This document shows, in pieces, positions 33,953 to 42,167 of a stretch of 64,000 nt of DNA (positions are counted from its first letter, which is position 1; every line of letters begins with the position of its first letter). The translations under genes were made by a program, and so were the position numbers. The notes under the pieces are model-generated. The model saw only the letters and a list, made by a program, of their open reading frames with translations. It was not told the DNA's origin and did not search any database. This stretch comes from Sinorhizobium sp. A49 (GTDB lineage: Bacteria > Pseudomonadota > Alphaproteobacteria > Rhizobiales > Rhizobiaceae): positions 1 through 64,000 of the forward strand of contig NZ_MUNW01000059.1 in NCBI RefSeq assembly GCF_002002725.1, given 5' to 3'.

Positions 33953-35139
33953 GCGCGGCGCTCCTGAAGCAGTGTGGCGCGCTCGGCAAGCGCAGTGATG
34001 CGACGGCAGGCCTCATCGATGTCCTTGTCAGGCACGGTCAGGCTCATGCGCAGGAAGTTCTGCGCCTCGTCACCGAAGGAGGATCCGGGCATCACTGCGA
34101 CCCCTTCTTCTTCCAGCAGCGCCCAGGCGAAGGCTTCGCCCGACATGCCCGTTGCAGAGACATCGATCAGCGTGAACATGCCTGCCTCCGGCGGCAGGAC
34201 CAGAATACCGGGCGCATCGGCCAGCCCCTCGACGACGCGGCGCGAGCGGGACTTGTAGCTCTCGCGCATCCGCCGCGCCGTATCGATGTCGTGGGTCAGC
34301 GCGTAGGCCGTCATATCGGCGATGAACGGCTGTACGCCGAAGAGCATGGTTTCCGACACCGGCAGCAGTCGTCTGGAAAACTCGGCCGGGCCAACGGCCC
34401 AGCCACTGCGGAAGCCTGGAGCTGCGTGCGACTTGGAGATCGATGAGACGACGATCGTGCGCTCGGCCAGATCCGGATTGTCGAACGGAGAGGCAAAGAC
34501 GGCGTCGAACACCAGCTCCTCATAGACTTCGTCGCAGACAATCCAGAGGTCGTGGCGGCGCGCGACCTCGCCGATCTCGGCGATTTCGGCAGCGGTCAGC
34601 ACGGCGCCCGTCGGATTGTGCGGCGTGTTGAGCAGCAGCACCCGGCATTCCGGCGTGATCGCCTTTTCGATATCGGCGGCCTGCATGTGGAAACCGAATT
34701 CCGGCTTCAGCGGTACCAGCACCTGATGCGCACCCGTCGACTGGATGACGCCCTCGTAGGTGGCGTAGAGCGGATCGCCGACAAGAACAGCATCACCGGC
34801 CTCGACCAGGCCCAGCATGACGCCGAAAAGTGCGGTCTGCGTGCCTGGGAAGCAGAGGACGTTTTCCGTGGTCACATCGGCGCGTCGACGGCGATACTTC
34901 TCGACGAGCGCGGCCACGACCGCGTGCTCGCCGCGGCCGTTGGAGTAGCGATAACGACCGGCGTTCATGGCGCGCTGGCATTCATCGATGAGCGCACGGT
35001 CCGGCGGCACGTCCGGCTCGCCGATCGTCAGTTCGATGATATCGGCACCACCCGCCTTCAGCTGGCGCGCACGGATGTGCAGCGACCATTTTCCCGAACC
35101 GAGGTCTGCGAGCCGATCGGTGATCGAGGCGTAGCGCAT
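33949..35139 (-). CDS. aruH: PLP aminotransferase, AruH-like (arginine:pyruvate)
   Basis: 396 residues from MRYASITDRL, placed behind GGGAGAGAACACC. Fold type I aminotransferase: LLNTPHNPTGAVL (substrate and carboxylate binding), IVCDEVYEELVF (PLP Asp-Tyr) and SSISKSHAAPGFRSGW with the Schiff-base lysine. The N-terminus and the N-P-x-G context resemble arginine:pyruvate transaminase AruH of Pseudomonas, and the next gene is AruI-like. This supports arginine or another guanidino-amino acid as substrate. It is transcribed after the TetR gene, whose stop lies 18 bases before this start, so the regulator, aminotransferase and decarboxylase form one operon. Confidence 0.8.
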   Translation of the reverse strand: MRYASITDRLADLGSGKWSLHIRARQLKAGGADIIELTIGEPDVPPDRALIDECQRAMNAGRYRYSNGRGEHAVVAALVEKYRRRRADVTTENVLCFPGTQTALFGVMLGLVEAGDAVLVGDPLYATYEGVIQSTGAHQVLVPLKPEFGFHMQAADIEKAITPECRVLLLNTPHNPTGAVLTAAEIAEIGEVARRHDLWIVCDEVYEELVFDAVFASPFDNPDLAERTIVVSSISKSHAAPGFRSGWAVGPAEFSRRLLPVSETMLFGVQPFIADMTAYALTHDIDTARRMRESYKSRSRRVVEGLADAPGILVLPPEAGMFTLIDVSATGMSGEAFAWALLEEEGVAVMPGSSFGDEAQNFLRMSLTVPDKDIDEACRRITALAERATLLQERRA

Positions 35140-35156
35140 GGTGTTCTCTCCCGTTT

Positions 35157-35780
35157 TCATTGTTTGTCATTGCCGATCGACGCGCCGAGCAGCGCCTCGA
35201 CCGAGGCCATGGCGATGGCGACCAGTTCGCCCTCGCGGAACAGGTCTCCCGCCAGGCACCCTTCGATCCACAGGCCATCGACAAGACCGTTGATCGCGAT
35301 CGCGTAGGCGCGGCAGGTTTCTGCGTCGGCCGGCTTGTTCTTCAATGTGAGGAAGTCGGCCAGCAGATCCTGCAGGGTGTTGCGGAAGGTCACATAGCCG
35401 TCGCGGTGGATTTCGGCGAGGATCGGGTCGACGCGTACCTGGCTGATGAAGGCAGCCCAGAGCGAGATGCTGCGGCTGTCGGCGACCGGCTCGGTCAGGT
35501 TGATGGCGATGAAGTCCCTCAGCCGTGTTTCCGGGTCGCCTTCGACGTGAGCCGCCTTGTCTGTCAAGGAAGCGATCACCGCGCGGTAGGCCTCGGCGAC
35601 CATCTGGTCCTTCGATTCGAAATAATGCCGGACCAGCCCGGCCGTCACCCCGGCACGAATGGCAATCTGGCGGACCGTCGCACCCTTGAGGCCGAACTCG
35701 GCGATGCAGTCGAGCGTCGCTTCGATCAGTTCCTGGCGGCGTTCTCCCTCGGGGGCCCGGTGAAACGTGCGGCGATTCAT
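35157..35780 (-). CDS. TetR-family regulator, BetI-like
   Basis: 207 residues. The N-terminal helix-turn-helix (residues 15-60: ELIEATLDCIAEFGLKGATVRQIAIRAGVTAGLVRHYFESKD) is typical of the TetR/BetI group. The C-terminal ligand domain contains SLWAAFISQVRVDP and GLVDGLWIEGCL, as in BetI-like proteins. It likely represses its own operon and perhaps the divergent transporter, with an amino acid or its derivative as inducer. Its ATG overlaps the stop of a 26-codon upstream ORF, and its own ribosome binding site is poor, so translation is probably coupled to that ORF. Confidence 0.92.
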   Translation of the reverse strand: MNRRTFHRAPEGERRQELIEATLDCIAEFGLKGATVRQIAIRAGVTAGLVRHYFESKDQMVAEAYRAVIASLTDKAAHVEGDPETRLRDFIAINLTEPVADSRSISLWAAFISQVRVDPILAEIHRDGYVTFRNTLQDLLADFLTLKNKPADAETCRAYAIAINGLVDGLWIEGCLAGDLFREGELVAIAMASVEALLGASIGNDKQ

Positions 35781-35857
35781 GCCGCCATCCGCGCCGCCGT
35801 TCGCGCCCGGGGGCCGGCGGACGGGTTCGTCAAATCCTTCGGGCGGAACGGACGCAT
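35777..35857 (-). CDS. 26-residue leader ORF coupled to the TetR gene
   Basis: MRPFRPKDLTNPSAGPRART plus six further residues. AAGGAG lies five bases before its ATG, a near-perfect site, whereas the TetR gene has only a weak one. The stop overlaps the TetR ATG as ATGA. The peptide is basic and Pro/Arg-rich. The arrangement suggests translational coupling; alternatively the true regulator starts here and a frameshift joins the two frames. Confidence 0.5.
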   Translation of the reverse strand: MRPFRPKDLTNPSAGPRARTAARMAA

Positions 35858-35918
35858 GGAGGCTCCTTCAGGGAAATTCGGGTAGGCGGCAGGCGATAAA
35901 AAAACGACGATACGCATT

Positions 35919-35946
35919 ATTATACGCTTGAACAATAGCGGCACAA
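35919..35946 (-). promoter_or_regulatory. Candidate sigma70 promoter for the tetR-aruHI operon
   Basis: On the minus strand TATAAT (35924-35919) with TTGTGC (35946-35941) 16 bases upstream. The -10 lies between two direct ATACGC copies (35910-35915 and 35922-35927), a plausible operator for the TetR protein. The start would lie about 50 bases before the leader ORF. Confidence 0.4.
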
Positions 35947-36065
35947 GTGCAACCATGCCTGCCAACAAACACCGTGACAAGCCAAAGATGCTGCGCGGAA
36001 AGACGACAGGGGAACTGTTTCATGCCTTCAAAAAAAGCTCGCAGAGCCATGGGAGCGGCGCGCCG

Positions 36066-36839
36066 ATGACGGATGCGGCCCAGGCAATCGCGGTCACTGA
36101 CCTGCACAAGCGTTTCGGGCCATTGGAAGTGCTGAAGGGAGTTTCGCTCACAGCGAAACAGGGCGACGTCATCGCCATCATCGGCGGCAGCGGCTCGGGA
36201 AAATCCACTTTTCTGCGCTGTATCAACATGCTGGAACTGCCCTCGGCCGGCACCGTCAGCGTGCACGGCGAAAAGATCCGGATGAAGCCGGACGGCCGCG
36301 GCGGACTTGTGCCGGAAGATCGCAAGCAGGTTCAGCGCCTGCGCAGCCAGCTCGGCATGGTCTTCCAAAGCTTCAATCTCTGGCAGCACATGACCATCCT
36401 CGAAAACGTCATCGAGGCGCCGATCCACGTGCTCGGCAAACAGAAGGCCGAGGCGATCGCAACTGCCGAAACCCTGCTCAAGCGTGTCGGGCTCTATGAG
36501 AAGCGCGATGCCTATCCGGCCTTCCTCTCCGGCGGCCAACAGCAGCGCGCCGCCATTGCCCGCGCGCTCGCCATTCAGCCGCTGGTCATGCTCTTCGATG
36601 AGCCGACGTCGGCGCTCGATCCTGAACTCGTCGGCGAAGTGCTTTCGGTGATCGGCGATCTCGCCCGCGAGAAGCGCACGATGATCCTCGTCACCCACGA
36701 GATGAAGTTCGCGCGCAACGTCGCCAACCACATCGTCTTTCTGCACAACGGCGTCATCGAGGAACAAGGCCCGCCAGAGGCCATCTTCGGCGCACCCAGA
36801 TCCGAAAGGCTCAAGAAGTTCATCAGCTCCATTCACTGA
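36066..36839 (+). CDS. Polar amino-acid ABC transporter ATPase
   Basis: 257 residues from MTDAAQAIAVTDLHKRF; an upstream open extension of 46 residues does not fit the family. Walker A is IGGSGSGKS, the ABC signature is LSGGQQQRAAIARAL, Walker B is VMLFDEPTSALDPE and the switch histidine is in LVTHEMKFARNVA. The form is that of HisP/OccP/GlnQ-type ATPases. It energises import of an amino acid with the substrate-binding protein and two permeases that follow. It is divergent from the tetR-aruHI operon, so arginine or a related compound is a likely substrate. Confidence 0.94.
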   Translation: MTDAAQAIAVTDLHKRFGPLEVLKGVSLTAKQGDVIAIIGGSGSGKSTFLRCINMLELPSAGTVSVHGEKIRMKPDGRGGLVPEDRKQVQRLRSQLGMVFQSFNLWQHMTILENVIEAPIHVLGKQKAEAIATAETLLKRVGLYEKRDAYPAFLSGGQQQRAAIARALAIQPLVMLFDEPTSALDPELVGEVLSVIGDLAREKRTMILVTHEMKFARNVANHIVFLHNGVIEEQGPPEAIFGAPRSERLKKFISSIH

Positions 36840-36876
36840 ATTCAGCAATGCTCAACAACCAAAAAAGGGGAACAGC

Positions 36877-37659
36877 ATGAAGAAGACATTGAAAGTCCTG
36901 GCGGTCGCAGCCGCCATTGCCGTCAGCGGCGGCATCGCCGCTTCGGCGGAAGCCCTGAAGGTCGGCGTCGCCGCCGAGCCTTACCCGCCCTTCACCGCAC
37001 CAGATGCCAGCGGCAAATGGGAAGGCTGGGAAGTCGAACTCATGAACGCCGTCTGTGCCGAAGCAAAGCTCGAATGCGTGCTGACACCGGTCGCCTGGGA
37101 CGGCATCATCCCGGCGCTGACCTCGAAGAAGATCGACATGATCATGAGCTCGATGTCGATCACCGACGAGCGGCTGAAGACAATCGACTTCTCCGACAAG
37201 TACTACAACACCCCGACCGGCGTCATCGGCACCAAGGGCGTGGACTTCAAACCGACGCCGGAGGGACTCGCCGGCAAGACCATCGGCGTCCAGGTCTCGA
37301 CCGTGCACCAGGCCTATGCCGCCAAGCACTTCGCCGCCGCCGGCATCGAGGTCAAGGAATACCAGACGCAGGACGAGGCCAACAACGATCTGGCCGCCGG
37401 ACGCGTGGACGCGGTCCAGGCGGATGCGATCGCGCTCAAGGCCTTCCTTGCGACCGACCAGGGCAAGGAATGCTGCGATTACAAGGGCGATGTCGCTGAA
37501 GACGTGGCCGTGATCGGCCCAGGCGTCGGCGTCGGCCTGCGCAAGGGCGAGACCGAGCTCAAGGACAAGCTCAATGCCGCGATCAAGGCGATCCGCGACA
37601 ATGGCACGTACGACACGTTCTCGAAGAAGTACTTCGACTTCGACATCTACGGCGAATAA
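36877..37659 (+). CDS. Amino-acid ABC transporter periplasmic binding protein
   Basis: 260 residues with a cleavable signal peptide (about 23 residues, ending ASAEA). This is an SBP family 3 fold (HisJ/LAO/OccT): KVGVAAEPYPPFTAPD, GWEVELMNAVCAEAKLECVL, AWDGIIPALTSKKIDMIMSS, ITDERLKTIDFSDKYY. These contain the usual residues that bind the alpha-amino and carboxylate groups. Two pairs of cysteines could form disulfides. AAAAAGGGGAACAGC precedes the ATG. Together with its ATPase and permeases it imports a polar, probably basic, amino acid. Confidence 0.94.
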   Translation: MKKTLKVLAVAAAIAVSGGIAASAEALKVGVAAEPYPPFTAPDASGKWEGWEVELMNAVCAEAKLECVLTPVAWDGIIPALTSKKIDMIMSSMSITDERLKTIDFSDKYYNTPTGVIGTKGVDFKPTPEGLAGKTIGVQVSTVHQAYAAKHFAAAGIEVKEYQTQDEANNDLAAGRVDAVQADAIALKAFLATDQGKECCDYKGDVAEDVAVIGPGVGVGLRKGETELKDKLNAAIKAIRDNGTYDTFSKKYFDFDIYGE

Positions 37660-37718
37660 GGCGCAAGCGACCGGCAGTCCTCGGGCTGCCGGTCGCCGCC
37701 TTCGGAGGTCGAAGACGC

Positions 37719-38444
37719 ATGGCATCGGATTCTATCGTCAATTGGAGCCTGCTCGCACTGTCCGCACCCGGCTGGGGCGGCGTACTGCTGCAAGGTTTCG
37801 TCAATTCCATCCAGATCGCCATCGGCGGTTTTGCGCTCGGCCTGACGCTCGGCGTCGGCGGCGCCTTCGGCAAGCTTTACGGCGGCCCGATCCTGCGCGA
37901 TCTGCTCGAATGCTACACCACGGTCGTCAGGGCGGTGCCGGAGCTGGTGCTCATCCTCCTGCTCTACTACGCCGGCACCGATCTCCTGAACCAATTGCTT
38001 GCCCTGTTTTCGATCGGCCCAGTCGACATCAGCGGCCTGATGGCCGGCATCTTCGTCATCGGCGTGGTCCAGGGCGCCTATTCGACCGAAGTGCTTCGCG
38101 GTGCGATCAAGGCGGTTCCGGCCGGCCAGATCGAGGCCGCACGCGCCTACGGCATGTCGCCGCTGAAAGTGCTGCGGCGCGTCACCCTGCCGGCGATGCT
38201 GCCCTACGCCATTCCCGGCCTATCCAATCTCTGGCTGATCGCCACCAAGGACACGGCGCTTCTGGCGGTGGTCGGCTTCAGCGAGCTGACGCTGGTCACG
38301 CGCCAGGCCGCGGGTACGACCAAGGCCTATCTCCTGTTCTTCCTCGCTGCGGGCGCGCTCTATCTGGCGCTGACGCTCGTTTCCAACATCTTCATCGGCA
38401 TGCTGGAACGGCATGCGAGGCGCGGTTTCGCGGAGCAGCGATGA
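37719..38444 (+). CDS. Amino-acid ABC transporter permease (HisQ/OccQ-like)
   Basis: 241 residues, about five transmembrane helices. The N-terminal HEAA-type opening GFVNSIQIAIGGFALGLTLG is present. The cytoplasmic EAA loop, which docks the ATPase, is readable: GQIEAARAYGMSPLKVLRRVTLPAML. The stop overlaps the start of the second permease (ATGA), so the heterodimer is translated in a coupled fashion. Confidence 0.94.
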   Translation: MASDSIVNWSLLALSAPGWGGVLLQGFVNSIQIAIGGFALGLTLGVGGAFGKLYGGPILRDLLECYTTVVRAVPELVLILLLYYAGTDLLNQLLALFSIGPVDISGLMAGIFVIGVVQGAYSTEVLRGAIKAVPAGQIEAARAYGMSPLKVLRRVTLPAMLPYAIPGLSNLWLIATKDTALLAVVGFSELTLVTRQAAGTTKAYLLFFLAAGALYLALTLVSNIFIGMLERHARRGFAEQR

Positions 38445-39265
38445 CGGATCAAACCACCCACGCCGTCGCCTACACACCCGAGGACCTGCCGACCGCGCGC
38501 AGCTTCTTCCAGCCGCATCGCATCGTGATGATGCTGGTCTTTGCCGCTTTCGTCATCTGCGTCGCCGTCTTCATGCGCTGGGACTGGTTGCCGCGCTACC
38601 TGCCGCGGCTCGGCTGGGGCATTCTCGTCAGCCTGGTGATGCTGTTCAGCACGTCGATCCTCGGCTTCCTGTTAGCGGTGCCGATCGGGCTGGCGCAGGT
38701 GACCGGCCCCTGGTTCTTCAAGCTGCCGGCAAAGGTGTTCTGCACCGTCGTTCGCGGCACGCCGCTGCTGCTGCAGCTTTGGCTTCTCTATTACGGGCTC
38801 GGCTCGCTGTTCCCGCAATTTCCTGCCATCCGCCAATCCTTCCTCTGGCCCTATCTGCGCGAAGCCTGGCCCTATGGCGTCGCGGCGCTGACGATATCCT
38901 TCGCGGCCTATGAGGGCGAAGTCATGCGCGGCGCGTTCGCGGGCGTTCCCGCCGGCGAACTGGAGGCGGCCAAAGCCTATGGCATGAGCCGCTGGACGAT
39001 GTTCCGCCGCATCTGGTTGCCGCGCGCCATCCACCGCGCGCTGCCGACGCTCAATGGCGAGGCGGTGCTGCAGCTGAAATCGACGCCGCTGGTGGCGACG
39101 ATCACCGTCGTCGACGTCTACGCCGTCATCTCCAAGGTGCGCCAGGAAACGTTCCTGACCTACGAGCCGCTGCTGTTGCTCGCGCTCATCTACATGTGCC
39201 TCACCGGCATTCTGGTGGTCGCCTTCCGCACATTCGAAAACCGCATTCCAACTCGTGGTGCATGA
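38441..39265 (+). CDS. Amino-acid ABC transporter permease (HisM/OccM-like)
   Basis: 274 residues. A polar N-terminus of about 30 residues precedes the first membrane helix. The membrane domain then starts LGWGILVSLVMLFSTSILGF, and the EAA loop is GELEAAKAYGMSRWTMFRRI. It is the second half of the permease heterodimer. The frame is open far upstream (to about 37574) but that part overlaps the first permease and is not coding. The next gene starts immediately after the stop. Confidence 0.94.
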   Translation: MTDQTTHAVAYTPEDLPTARSFFQPHRIVMMLVFAAFVICVAVFMRWDWLPRYLPRLGWGILVSLVMLFSTSILGFLLAVPIGLAQVTGPWFFKLPAKVFCTVVRGTPLLLQLWLLYYGLGSLFPQFPAIRQSFLWPYLREAWPYGVAALTISFAAYEGEVMRGAFAGVPAGELEAAKAYGMSRWTMFRRIWLPRAIHRALPTLNGEAVLQLKSTPLVATITVVDVYAVISKVRQETFLTYEPLLLLALIYMCLTGILVVAFRTFENRIPTRGA

Positions 39266-39266
39266 C

Positions 39267-40436
39267 ATGAAGCTTTCCTCCGCCATCGACAACGCCATGC
39301 CGGAACTCGTCGCCATCCGCCACGATCTGCATGCCCATCCGGAACTGGGGCTGGAAGAGACGCGGACCTCGGCCTTCATCTCCCGGCACCTTGCCGAACT
39401 CGGCTACGAGGTGACGACCGGGCTTGCCAAGACCGGTGTCGTCGGGACCCTGCGCAACGGCAGCGGATCACGCTCGATCGGCATCCGCGCCGATATCGAC
39501 GCCCTGCCGATCCTGGAGGAAACCCGCCTCGACTACGCCAGCAAGACACCGGGACTGATGCATGCCTGCGGCCATGACGGCCATACGACGATGCTGCTCG
39601 GGGCGGCGCGCGCGCTTGCCGAACGCCGCAATTTCGATGGTACCATCCACCTCATTTTCCAGCCGGCCGAAGAGAATTTCGGCGGCGCCAAGATCATGAT
39701 GGATGAAGGGCTGTTTGAAAAATTCCCCTGCGATGCGGTCTTTGCGCTTCACAACGAACCGGGCCTGCCCTTCGGCCAGTTCGCCCTGCGTGAAGGGCCG
39801 ATCATGGCGGCGGTCGACGAAGCGCGCATCACCGTGCACGGGCGCGGCGGCCATGGCGCCGAACCGCAGGAAACCGCCGATCCGATCGTCTGCGGCGCCT
39901 CGATCATCATGGCGCTGCAGTCGATCGTTTCGCGCAACATCCACCCGATGGACCCGTCCGTTGTCACCGTCGGCGCCTTCCACGCGGGCTCGGCCAGCAA
40001 CATCATCCCGGAGCGTGCCGAGATCGTCGTCGGCATTCGCTCCTTCGATCCCGGCGTTCGCGACGAACTGGAGCGCCGCATCCGCATGATCGCAGAGGCG
40101 CAAGCTGCAAGCTTCGGCATGCGCGCAACGGTCGACTATCTGCGCAGCTATGACGCGACCATGAACCACAAGGCGGAAACAGATTTCGTCCGCGACCTCG
40201 CCGTTCGTTTTGCCGGTGCCGACAAGGTGGTCGACCTCGCCCGCCCATTCATGGGCAGCGAGGATTTCGCCTATATGCTGCAGGAGCGGCCGGGGACATA
40301 CTTCTTCCTCGGCTCAAAGGTGAGCGGCGAGGAGAAGCCGCTCCACCATCCCGCCTATAATTTCAACGACGATCTGCTGCCGATCGGCGCCGCCTTCTGG
40401 ACCGAACTTGCGGAAGCCTATCTGCCGACCCGGTGA
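39267..40436 (+). CDS. M20-family amidohydrolase (N-acyl-amino-acid hydrolase type)
   Basis: 389 residues. Metal-dependent hydrolase of the hippurate/IAA-amino-acid hydrolase group. Metal motifs are readable: HACGHDGHTTMLL (near residue 100), the catalytic glutamates in QPAEENFGG, and H in HNEPGLPFG. A dimerisation domain (GRGGHGAEPQETADP) lies in the middle and a final G-S-E-D-F-A (near 330) at the end. GTG codons at 39255 and 39258 are alternative starts. It is the last gene of the transporter operon, so it probably removes an acyl or similar group from the imported compound to release the amino acid for the divergent AruHI pathway; this is inference. Confidence 0.92.
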   Translation: MKLSSAIDNAMPELVAIRHDLHAHPELGLEETRTSAFISRHLAELGYEVTTGLAKTGVVGTLRNGSGSRSIGIRADIDALPILEETRLDYASKTPGLMHACGHDGHTTMLLGAARALAERRNFDGTIHLIFQPAEENFGGAKIMMDEGLFEKFPCDAVFALHNEPGLPFGQFALREGPIMAAVDEARITVHGRGGHGAEPQETADPIVCGASIIMALQSIVSRNIHPMDPSVVTVGAFHAGSASNIIPERAEIVVGIRSFDPGVRDELERRIRMIAEAQAASFGMRATVDYLRSYDATMNHKAETDFVRDLAVRFAGADKVVDLARPFMGSEDFAYMLQERPGTYFFLGSKVSGEEKPLHHPAYNFNDDLLPIGAAFWTELAEAYLPTR

Positions 40437-40763
40437 ACACCGGTCCTCGAGCGTAAAGCGCTACCATTTCCCCGCGCCGTCGACGACCGGCGCGCCCGCT
40501 CCCTTTTGCCGCAAGCGAGACATTGCCGCAGTGTGACAACGTGGCGGCCAGCCCAACATTGACCTTTGGCAATTTTGGCGCAGATTCAAGCACATGCTGA
40601 AACGCCGGCGCAACCATAGGGTTGGCCGGCCCCGAAAGGCAATGCGCAACACCTGGGATCGCAATGATCCGAGGCCGTAGCTGCGCAACAGACCAGAGAG
40701 CTGCAGTGCGTCTTGCCGGTCCACATGGACAGGCGGCGCCGCGCGTCTGAAAGGATTGTGCCC
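40437..40763. other. 327-base spacer before the bd oxidase operon
   Basis: No gene seen. Two direct copies of TTGCCGCA (40506-40513 and 40523-40530), 17 bases apart, might be a regulator site, for example of a redox-responsive RegA/ActR type, which prefers GCGGC-like motifs. TTGAC-N4-GGCAA at 40559-40572 is only a poor match to an FNR box. No clear -35/-10 pair was found. Confidence 0.35.
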
Positions 40764-42167
40764 GTGTTTGAAAGTTTCGATGCGACGATACTTGCCCGCA
40801 TCCAGTTCGCCTTCACCGTCTCGTTCCACATCATCTTCCCGGCCTTCTCGATCGGTCTTGCAAGCTACCTTGCGGTGCTTGAAGCGCTGTGGCTGTGGAA
40901 GAAGGACGAGGTCTACCTCGAGCTGTTCAATTTCTGGAAGACGATCTTTGCCGTCGCCTTCGGCATGGGCGTCGTCTCCGGCATCGTCATGTCCTACCAG
41001 TTCGGCACCAACTGGAGCGTCTTTTCCGACAAGGCGGGGCCGATTATCGGGCCGCTGATGGGCTACGAGGTGCTGACCGCCTTCTTCCTCGAGGCGGGAT
41101 TCCTGGGCGTCATGCTCTTCGGCCTCAACCGCGTCGGCCCGAGACTGCATTTTCTGGCGACCGTCATGGTGGCGATCGGCACGCTGATCTCGGCCACCTG
41201 GATTCTCTCGGCAAATTCGTGGATGCAGACGCCGAGAGGCTTTGAAATCAACGAGGTCGGACAGTTCGTGCCGGTCGACTGGTGGGCGATCGTCTTCAAC
41301 CCGTCCTTTCCCTATCGCCTCGTGCACATGGTGCTGGCCGCCTATCTGACGACCGCCTTCGTCGTCGGCGCCTGCGGCGCCTGGCATCTCATCCGCAGGA
41401 CGGCACCCCGCCGCGCGCGAAAAATGTTCTCGATGGCGATGTGGATGGCGGCGATCGTCGCGCCGATCCAGATCTTTGCCGGTGACATGCACGGCCTCAA
41501 CACGCTGGAGCACCAACCGGCCAAGGTGATGGCGATGGAAGGTCATTACCAGAGCCACCCGGATGGTGCGCCGCTCATCCTCTTCGGCATTCCCAACTCC
41601 GCCGAGAAACGCGTCGACTACGCCATCGAAGTGCCGAAGCTGTCGAGCCTGATCCTCAAGCACGATCTGAACGCGCCACTTACCGGCCTCGACACCATTG
41701 CCGAGGAGCTGCACCCGCCCGTCGGCATCGTCTTCTGGTCCTTCCGCATCATGGTCGGCCTCGGCTTCGCCATGCTCGGCATCGGGCTTTGGAGCCTGTG
41801 GTGTCGGTATCGCGGCACGCTGGACAGCAATACCTGGCTGCATCGAGCCGCAGTCCTGATGGGGCCAGCCGGTTTCGTCGCCGTGCTTGCCGGCTGGGTC
41901 ACAACCGAAGTCGGGCGTCAGCCCTATACGGTTTACGGTCATCTGCTGACGAAAGACTCGGTCGCCCCGATTGCTGCACCTGCCGTCGGCGCGTCGCTGC
42001 TCGCCTTCATCATCGTCTACTTCTTCGTTTTCGGCGCAGGCACCTTCTACATCCTGCGGCTGATGGCGCGGCTGCCGCGCGATCCGACGCCGGATCTCGA
42101 CGAGGGACCGATCCGCGCGGCCGGTGCCGCTCTCGCCAACCCCCATGGAGGTCATCATGGACATTGA
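40764..42167 (+). CDS. cydA: Cytochrome bd-type quinol oxidase subunit I (CioA-like)
   Basis: 467 residues starting at GTG 40764, chosen because AAAGGA lies eight bases upstream and family members begin at this point (FESFDATILARIQFAFTVSFHI). A GTG at 40758 is an alternative. Nine transmembrane helices; the heme b595 ligand His is in FTVSFHIIFPAFSIG, and the conserved GWVTTEVGRQPYTVYG block is present. The periplasmic Q loop is short, the form found in cyanide-insensitive oxidases (CIO/CioA). It oxidises ubiquinol and reduces oxygen to water at the inner membrane. It overlaps cydB by 11 bases. Confidence 0.95.
   Translation: MFESFDATILARIQFAFTVSFHIIFPAFSIGLASYLAVLEALWLWKKDEVYLELFNFWKTIFAVAFGMGVVSGIVMSYQFGTNWSVFSDKAGPIIGPLMGYEVLTAFFLEAGFLGVMLFGLNRVGPRLHFLATVMVAIGTLISATWILSANSWMQTPRGFEINEVGQFVPVDWWAIVFNPSFPYRLVHMVLAAYLTTAFVVGACGAWHLIRRTAPRRARKMFSMAMWMAAIVAPIQIFAGDMHGLNTLEHQPAKVMAMEGHYQSHPDGAPLILFGIPNSAEKRVDYAIEVPKLSSLILKHDLNAPLTGLDTIAEELHPPVGIVFWSFRIMVGLGFAMLGIGLWSLWCRYRGTLDSNTWLHRAAVLMGPAGFVAVLAGWVTTEVGRQPYTVYGHLLTKDSVAPIAAPAVGASLLAFIIVYFFVFGAGTFYILRLMARLPRDPTPDLDEGPIRAAGAALANPHGGHHGH

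Noticed and set aside
35777-35980. 67-codon frame reading into the TetR start as a membrane protein
   Set aside because: The part before the ATG at 35857 covers the promoter candidate and has no ribosome binding site; only the last 26 codons are kept as a leader ORF.
37574-38440. Long in-frame extension upstream of the second ABC permease, as if a fusion protein
   Set aside because: The extension overlaps the binding-protein 3' end and the first permease in another frame and has Arg-rich, non-permease sequence. ATG 38441 overlaps the first permease stop as expected.
40559-40572. FNR/ANR-like box before the bd oxidase genes (TTGAC-N4-GGCAA)
   Set aside because: Too far from the TTGAT-N4-ATCAA consensus to call.
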